This document shows positions 20,269 through 23,129 of a stretch of DNA of 23,129 nt, piece after piece. Both the position numbers and the translations under genes were made by a program. Below the pieces are notes generated by a model. That model was not told the DNA's origin. It saw nothing but the letters and a program-made list of their open reading frames with translations, and ran no database searches. Numbering within the stretch: the first letter of the stretch is position 1; each line of letters opens with the position of its first letter. The DNA is from Heterotrichella gracilis (taxonomy: Eukaryota > Sar > Xanthophyceae > Tribonematales > Xanthonemataceae): positions 1 to 23,129 of the forward strand of contig JAULBX010029236.1 of assembly GCA_032358255.1 (NCBI GenBank), read 5' to 3'.

Positions 20269-20962
20269 AAAGAAAAAAAGTAAAGTAAAGTACTACGCTT
20301 CCGGGGAGATCATTGGTGCGTTGGTTAAGGAAGTCACGCCAAGGAGGGGCACCCTGCCACCCCCCAAATTTGCGATCCTACCATTACGAACAGACTTGCC
20401 ATCCGCCGAACCGGCTCGGAGCTAGCGGACCAACCGCGTGGTATTGTACCGGATAAACCGGCCACGAGGCGGACTCTCGAGATACCCCCCACCGGGTATG
20501 GGCGGTGCAGGTGGCCTCTATTATAGGCTCTATATATTAGAGGCTCTATACCCATGGCCTGCACCGCCCTTCATAGCCGGACAGTGTCCCGGACCGACGG
20601 TCAAAGACCGTAGCCTAGTACTTTTTGTGCCCCTCGGATTCTTAGGATTTTTCGTCAGGCGACTTGCCCCCCGGGACCGAAGACCCGTGAGACCTCCCAA
20701 GAATCTTTGGGCCAAGATCCGTCAACTGTCGGTATCGCTGGCCCAAGCCATGGCTAGCCACTGGCCGTGAATCCCCGGGATGTCCCGGGCCCAAAGGGAG
20801 GAGGCGGAACCAGCTAGCAAAAGTATCACCCTAAATCAGTGATATCTTCTTGCTTTTCGATAAATAATGCCGTTAGTCGGTGGCTCGAAGAATCGAACCG
20901 GCGACTTTTTGGTCGCGAACCCGCGGACACTACCAACCACGTTTATAGCCCGCTGGCTAGCT
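20269..20962 (-). mobile_element. Long T-tailed SINE-like element between 12-bp direct repeats
   Basis: ATTCGGCTCAAA occurs at 20257-20268 and 20963-20974, exactly flanking 694 bp, as a target-site duplication would. Read on the minus strand, the element begins at 20962 with a tRNA-like head: an A-box-like GTGGTTGGTAGTGTCC (20940-20925) and a B-box-like GGTTCGATTC (20899-20890). It ends with TACTTTACTTTAC and a T-rich run directly before the left repeat. Head, tail and duplication agree on orientation. T-tailed SINEs are known in plants; 694 bp is long, so the body may hold a second element (see the hairpin at 20500-20569). It has no protein-coding frame with a known motif. Confidence 0.72.
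20500..20569. repeat. Nested hairpin with 12-bp perfect outer stem
   Basis: GGGCGGTGCAGG at 20500-20511 pairs perfectly with CCTGCACCGCCC at 20558-20569. Inside, GCCTCTA at 20514-20520 pairs with TAGAGGC at 20538-20544, and GGCTCTATA occurs twice. The structure is near the middle of the long SINE-like element and could mark two joined units or a structured RNA domain. Confidence 0.75.
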
Positions 20963-21019
20963 ATTCGGCTCAAATTTTCGGCTTAACCACGTGCGCTTCA
21001 CTTCCAGCTGAATACATTT

Positions 21020-21983
21020 CACTGCCCACTACAGGAATTTACAGGAATTTTGTCATGAGGGAGCCAACCCGGGCTCATTAGACTGTTGGAGGTGGTGTTG
21101 CAAGAATTCACCTCGCATACTAAAACAACTATGAATTAATGAGGCCAAAAGGGCTCCACTTTTGCTAGTAAAGATGCTAAACAAGTTTCTTTGAATATCA
21201 ATATAGAGACTCTGGTGTTGTTCTCTAATGTCCCCGTAAAGAGGACAGTCAAAAAGGAAATGCATTTCATCTTCTACTTGTTGTTGTCCAATGCTGCAAC
21301 AGTACCTGCAGCATCTATCTTGAAATGGAATTGTTGGTCTACGCCACCTACCAAGTTCAACCTCTAACACATGGGCCCCCATCCTAAACCTAGTAATTTC
21401 TACCCTATTTGCCTTGGAAATATTCAGTGTCAAATACTGTGCGATTTCGCCCCACTCGCCACCATGTATACTAACATATGTGTGCATTTTCCTACTTGCA
21501 CCTATGGTATTAGACCTCTGGTATATAACTATTCCTTTTTCAAGTAGTTCCTCGCTGTCTAGCTCCTCCATGGGTGCCACAGGGGTTGCCGAGATTGCAT
21601 TCGCATCCCGGGGTTGGTCGGCTGCCGCACTGTCATGGGGAGCCCCCCCGCCCAAAGGTGAGGCCCCATGAACTTGAGAGTGTGCGTGTTCATATAGATT
21701 TGCCCCCGCCGAGCTGCCGCCGCCTTCCCCGTTCGCTAGTGCACCTGGTCCCCCCTGTGTCCCCGTCATCGTCTACACGGTGTTGGCTGTGACCCAGTTC
21801 TGCAGTTGTGCTGCCCACGTGTGCGTCTCTTGCTGGTGTACTGCCCATTCAAAAGCTGTTACTAGCAGCCTACTGCTACCAGAAATACAGAATTCAAACA
21901 TACGGTTGTGAAATTTCAAAATTTGTTTCTGCCAGTAAAATCGCAAGGGGAGTCTCCAGGGGGAGTTCCCGTACTTCATTAAA
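21020..21983 (-). mobile_element. LINE-B copy, C-terminal part with Cys/His knuckle
   Basis: This is the 3' part of a LINE-B non-LTR retrotransposon. From 21965 the minus strand reads LPLRFYWQKQILKFHNRM and LVTAFEWAVHQQETHTW. A frame from about 21769 to 21053 is then open for 238 residues. It contains ITRFRMGAHVLEVELGRWRR and the knuckle CCRYC ... VEDEMHFLFDCPLYGDIR (Cys-x2-Cys ... His-x4-Cys), as at the C-terminus of many LINE ORF2 proteins, and ends EPGLAPS and a TGA. The tail has two ATTCCTGTAA-type units. The open end suggests a relatively young copy, but its RT is split and broken at 21984-22500 and beyond. Confidence 0.85.
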
Positions 21984-22272
21984 AGGGGCTACGCAAGCGA
22001 TCACGTGGCTGTGGCAAGGGTTGGCCTGATCACCCAGCCCGCACAGTGCAGGCTTCCCGGCCGTGGTAACGCGCGGCTGTCACCCGAGAGGGGTGACTCA
22101 TCTGGGAACGGGTGCTTAGCCGAAATCCCTTGGTGACCAGGTGGGGACCAAAAGTCTGACCTGGGAGCGGTCAGCTTTGGCGCTGAGGGAGTGCACTCCC
22201 AACGCTAAATTCGTGAGGTAAAAACCATATATCGGAAATTAATTACTTCCGATACAGTGATGATAACCCCAC

Positions 22273-22327
22273 TGATCCAGTGGTACGATCGGACACCCTC
22301 GCGGTGGAAGGTCTCAGGTTCGAATCC
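22273..22327 (+). promoter_or_regulatory. tRNA-like Pol III internal promoter (A and B boxes)
   Basis: TGATCCAGTGG (22273-22283) resembles the A box, and GGTTCGAATCC (22317-22327) is a perfect B box, 33 bases apart. The flanking arms do not fold as a tRNA (the T-stem fails after two pairs), so this is a promoter relic rather than a tRNA gene. It sits inside the 517-bp insertion about 55 bases upstream of the hammerhead motif, so a Pol III transcript would include the ribozyme. Confidence 0.6.
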
Positions 22328-22381
22328 CATCAGTAGAATTTCTCAGATGCCTTTCGGGGCACCCAGATATGAAATTTCAAA

Positions 22382-22426
22382 GGCTACTGATGAGGCCCCG
22401 TGGCGGGGGCCGAAACCGGTATAGCC
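22382..22426 (+). ncRNA. Hammerhead ribozyme motif (type I, minimal stem III)
   Basis: All conserved core elements are present in order. Stem I 5' strand GGCTA is at 22382-22386 and core CTGATGA at 22387-22393. Stem II is GGCCCC/GGGGCC (22394-22399 and 22406-22411) with loop GTGGCG. Core GAAA is at 22412-22415, then CCGG, T (the U16.1 position), A at 22421 (cleavage site, H17), and stem I 3' strand TAGCC at 22422-22426. Stem III is only ACCGGT, self-complementary, so two RNAs could form it as a dimer, as known for hammerheads of some retroelements. Possible extra stem I pairing (AAAT upstream with ATTT downstream) is unproven. Cleavage would fall after 22421. CATCAGTAG at 22328-22336 could pair with CTACTGATG at 22384-22392 and mask the core. 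Confidence 0.82.
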
Positions 22427-22506
22427 AGCCATTTTACCGCACACGTCTGATGTACCAAATTTGGTACCTGGCTTTGTGCCCTAACGCAAAAACACACAAA
22501 ATTAAA

Positions 22507-22875
22507 TAACATGAATACTGGGGTTAAATTCCGAACCTGCAACAATTTTCTCAAAAACATTTTTTGGACTTTTTCAAGCACGTCGCAATCTGAACTCATG
22601 TATGATGTGCCCCAAACCTCGCAAACAAATGATATTACCGGTCTCACTTATGTGTCAAATAGCTGGCATTTGAGTTTCACATCGGCAATTCCTAGAGATG
22701 CACACCTGCGCAACATACCAAACATTGCTTTTCTGGCCGCTACCGCTAGGGTGTCCACAGCTGCCTTTCAATTTGCTTTCCTATGAAAGACTACGCCTAA
22801 GTACACACACTGCTCAACCTTCACTAAAGGGGCGCCCATGTAGTAAACTAAAATTGTTCTCTACCCCCACTCTAC
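22507..22875 (-). mobile_element. LINE-B copy, RT C-terminal part
   Basis: The minus strand reads LVYYMGAPLVKVEQCVYLGV (about 22850-22790), VDTLAVAARKAMFGMLRRCA, then after a stop VRPVISFVCEVWGTSYM and FLRKLLQVRNLTPVFMLF. This is the post-palm region of a LINE RT (usual YLGV.F and CEVWG motifs). Two in-frame stops and the insertion at 22500 show it is dead. It continues in the LINE-B C-terminal part at 21983. Confidence 0.85.
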
Positions 22876-23053
22876 CCCCAATCATTTTTTTTTATTACAA
22901 AAACAAAATCCGGAAAACTCCTAACCGTGCCAGTTGTAATTGCGTGATTTTTCAACACTCTGCCGTGTACAGAAGAGTAGTGTGGACTGTTTAATTAACA
23001 ATTTATTCTGCCTGCCCCGTACAAAAGGGTGGTGGGAAGTAGGGGTTCATACG

Positions 23054-23129
23054 GTTAGTTAGTTAGTTAGTTACATGCATTCCAGCAAAATAGCCAGATT
23101 AGCAGTCAGTCTTGCACATGCGGCGCCAC
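23054..23129 (-). mobile_element. LINE-A 3' end with (TAAC)n tail, at window edge
   Basis: This is the reverse complement of window positions 1-75 with no mismatch that I can see until the tails diverge. Five TAAC units form the tail (23073-23054). The coding body lies outside the window to the right. Identity to the copy at the left edge suggests both inserted recently. Confidence 0.88.

Larger units (their letters stand above)
21984..22500 (+). mobile_element. 517-bp non-autonomous retroelement carrying a hammerhead motif
   Basis: This block interrupts LINE-B coding sequence. On the minus strand the LINE reads LTPVFMLFN up to the right edge and resumes with EVRELPL at the left edge. ATTAAA occurs at 21978-21983 and 22501-22506, and removing the block with one copy restores a continuous LINE segment. 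Read on the plus strand it holds several strong hairpins (22079-22097, 22137-22164, 22187-22200, 22230-22254), tRNA-like A and B boxes (22273-22327), a hammerhead motif (22382-22426), a 16-bp palindrome GTACCAAATTTGGTAC (22452-22467), and an A-rich 3' end (CGCAAAAACACACAAA). It has no coding potential. The family could be SINE-like, like the hammerhead-bearing Sm-alpha repeats of schistosomes, or a relic of a Penelope-like element or retrozyme. Confidence 0.75.

Noticed and set aside
20885..20945. Functional tRNA gene on the minus strand
   Set aside because: Only four acceptor pairs form and the T-stem fails. Position at the 5' end of an element with a target duplication indicates a SINE.
22090..22130. 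5S rRNA-derived promoter (C box)
   Set aside because: Only a partial match to the C box and no A box or intermediate element before it; kept as a remark, not a feature.
1..23129. The edge repeats as terminal inverted repeats of one giant transposon
   Set aside because: They are 3' ends of LINE-A, with coding residues, stop and simple-repeat tails, and equivalent ends occur many times inside the window.

Overview
The window is eukaryotic nuclear DNA, mostly a graveyard of retroelements around two recognisable spliced host genes. Evidence for a eukaryote: several successive GT-AG introns, non-LTR retrotransposons (LINEs) truncated at the 5' end, tRNA-like Pol III promoter boxes, and an exon series for CFAP57, a protein of motile cilia and flagella. 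CFAP57 means the organism has, or recently had, motile cilia at some stage. The base composition is moderate, and I cannot fix the species. A streptophyte alga (Chara-like) or another ciliated eukaryote would fit, but that is inference only.

Layout. 1-3076: sparse, with LINE 3' ends, a foldback repeat and no recognised gene. 3077-3247 (-): one exon of a J-domain (Hsp40) protein with an intact HPD motif. 3250-8090: mostly unrecognised sequence with LINE ends, a tRNA-like element and small tandem repeats. 8095-14400: a dense nest of broken copies of one LINE family (called LINE-A here) in both orientations; one copy is split by a TIR element at about 9275-9955. 14502-17772 (+): seven consecutive exons of CFAP57, with a LINE remnant in one intron. 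18484-23129: a SINE with a (TTAC)n tail, another LINE-A copy, a 694-bp T-tailed SINE-like element between 12-bp direct repeats, and a LINE-B copy split by a 517-bp insertion. A LINE-A 3' end closes the window.

Two LINE families account for most repeats. LINE-A has an RT with a YADD box, a C-terminal domain with a WLGH motif, and a (TAAC)n tail. LINE-B has an RT, a C-terminal Cys/His knuckle, and a tail of repeated 9-10-nt units. Both window edges carry the same LINE-A 3' end in opposite orientation, identical over about 70 bases, so the contig probably ends at repeats.

The most interesting object is the 517-bp insertion at 21984-22500. It sits inside LINE-B coding sequence between 6-bp direct repeats. 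It carries tRNA-like A and B boxes, several strong hairpins, and at 22382-22426 a motif matching a type I hammerhead ribozyme: CTGATGA core, 6-bp stem II, GAAA, a stem III short enough to need dimers, and a 5-bp stem I. It looks like a non-autonomous retroelement encoding a self-cleaving RNA. No intact autonomous transposon is present.
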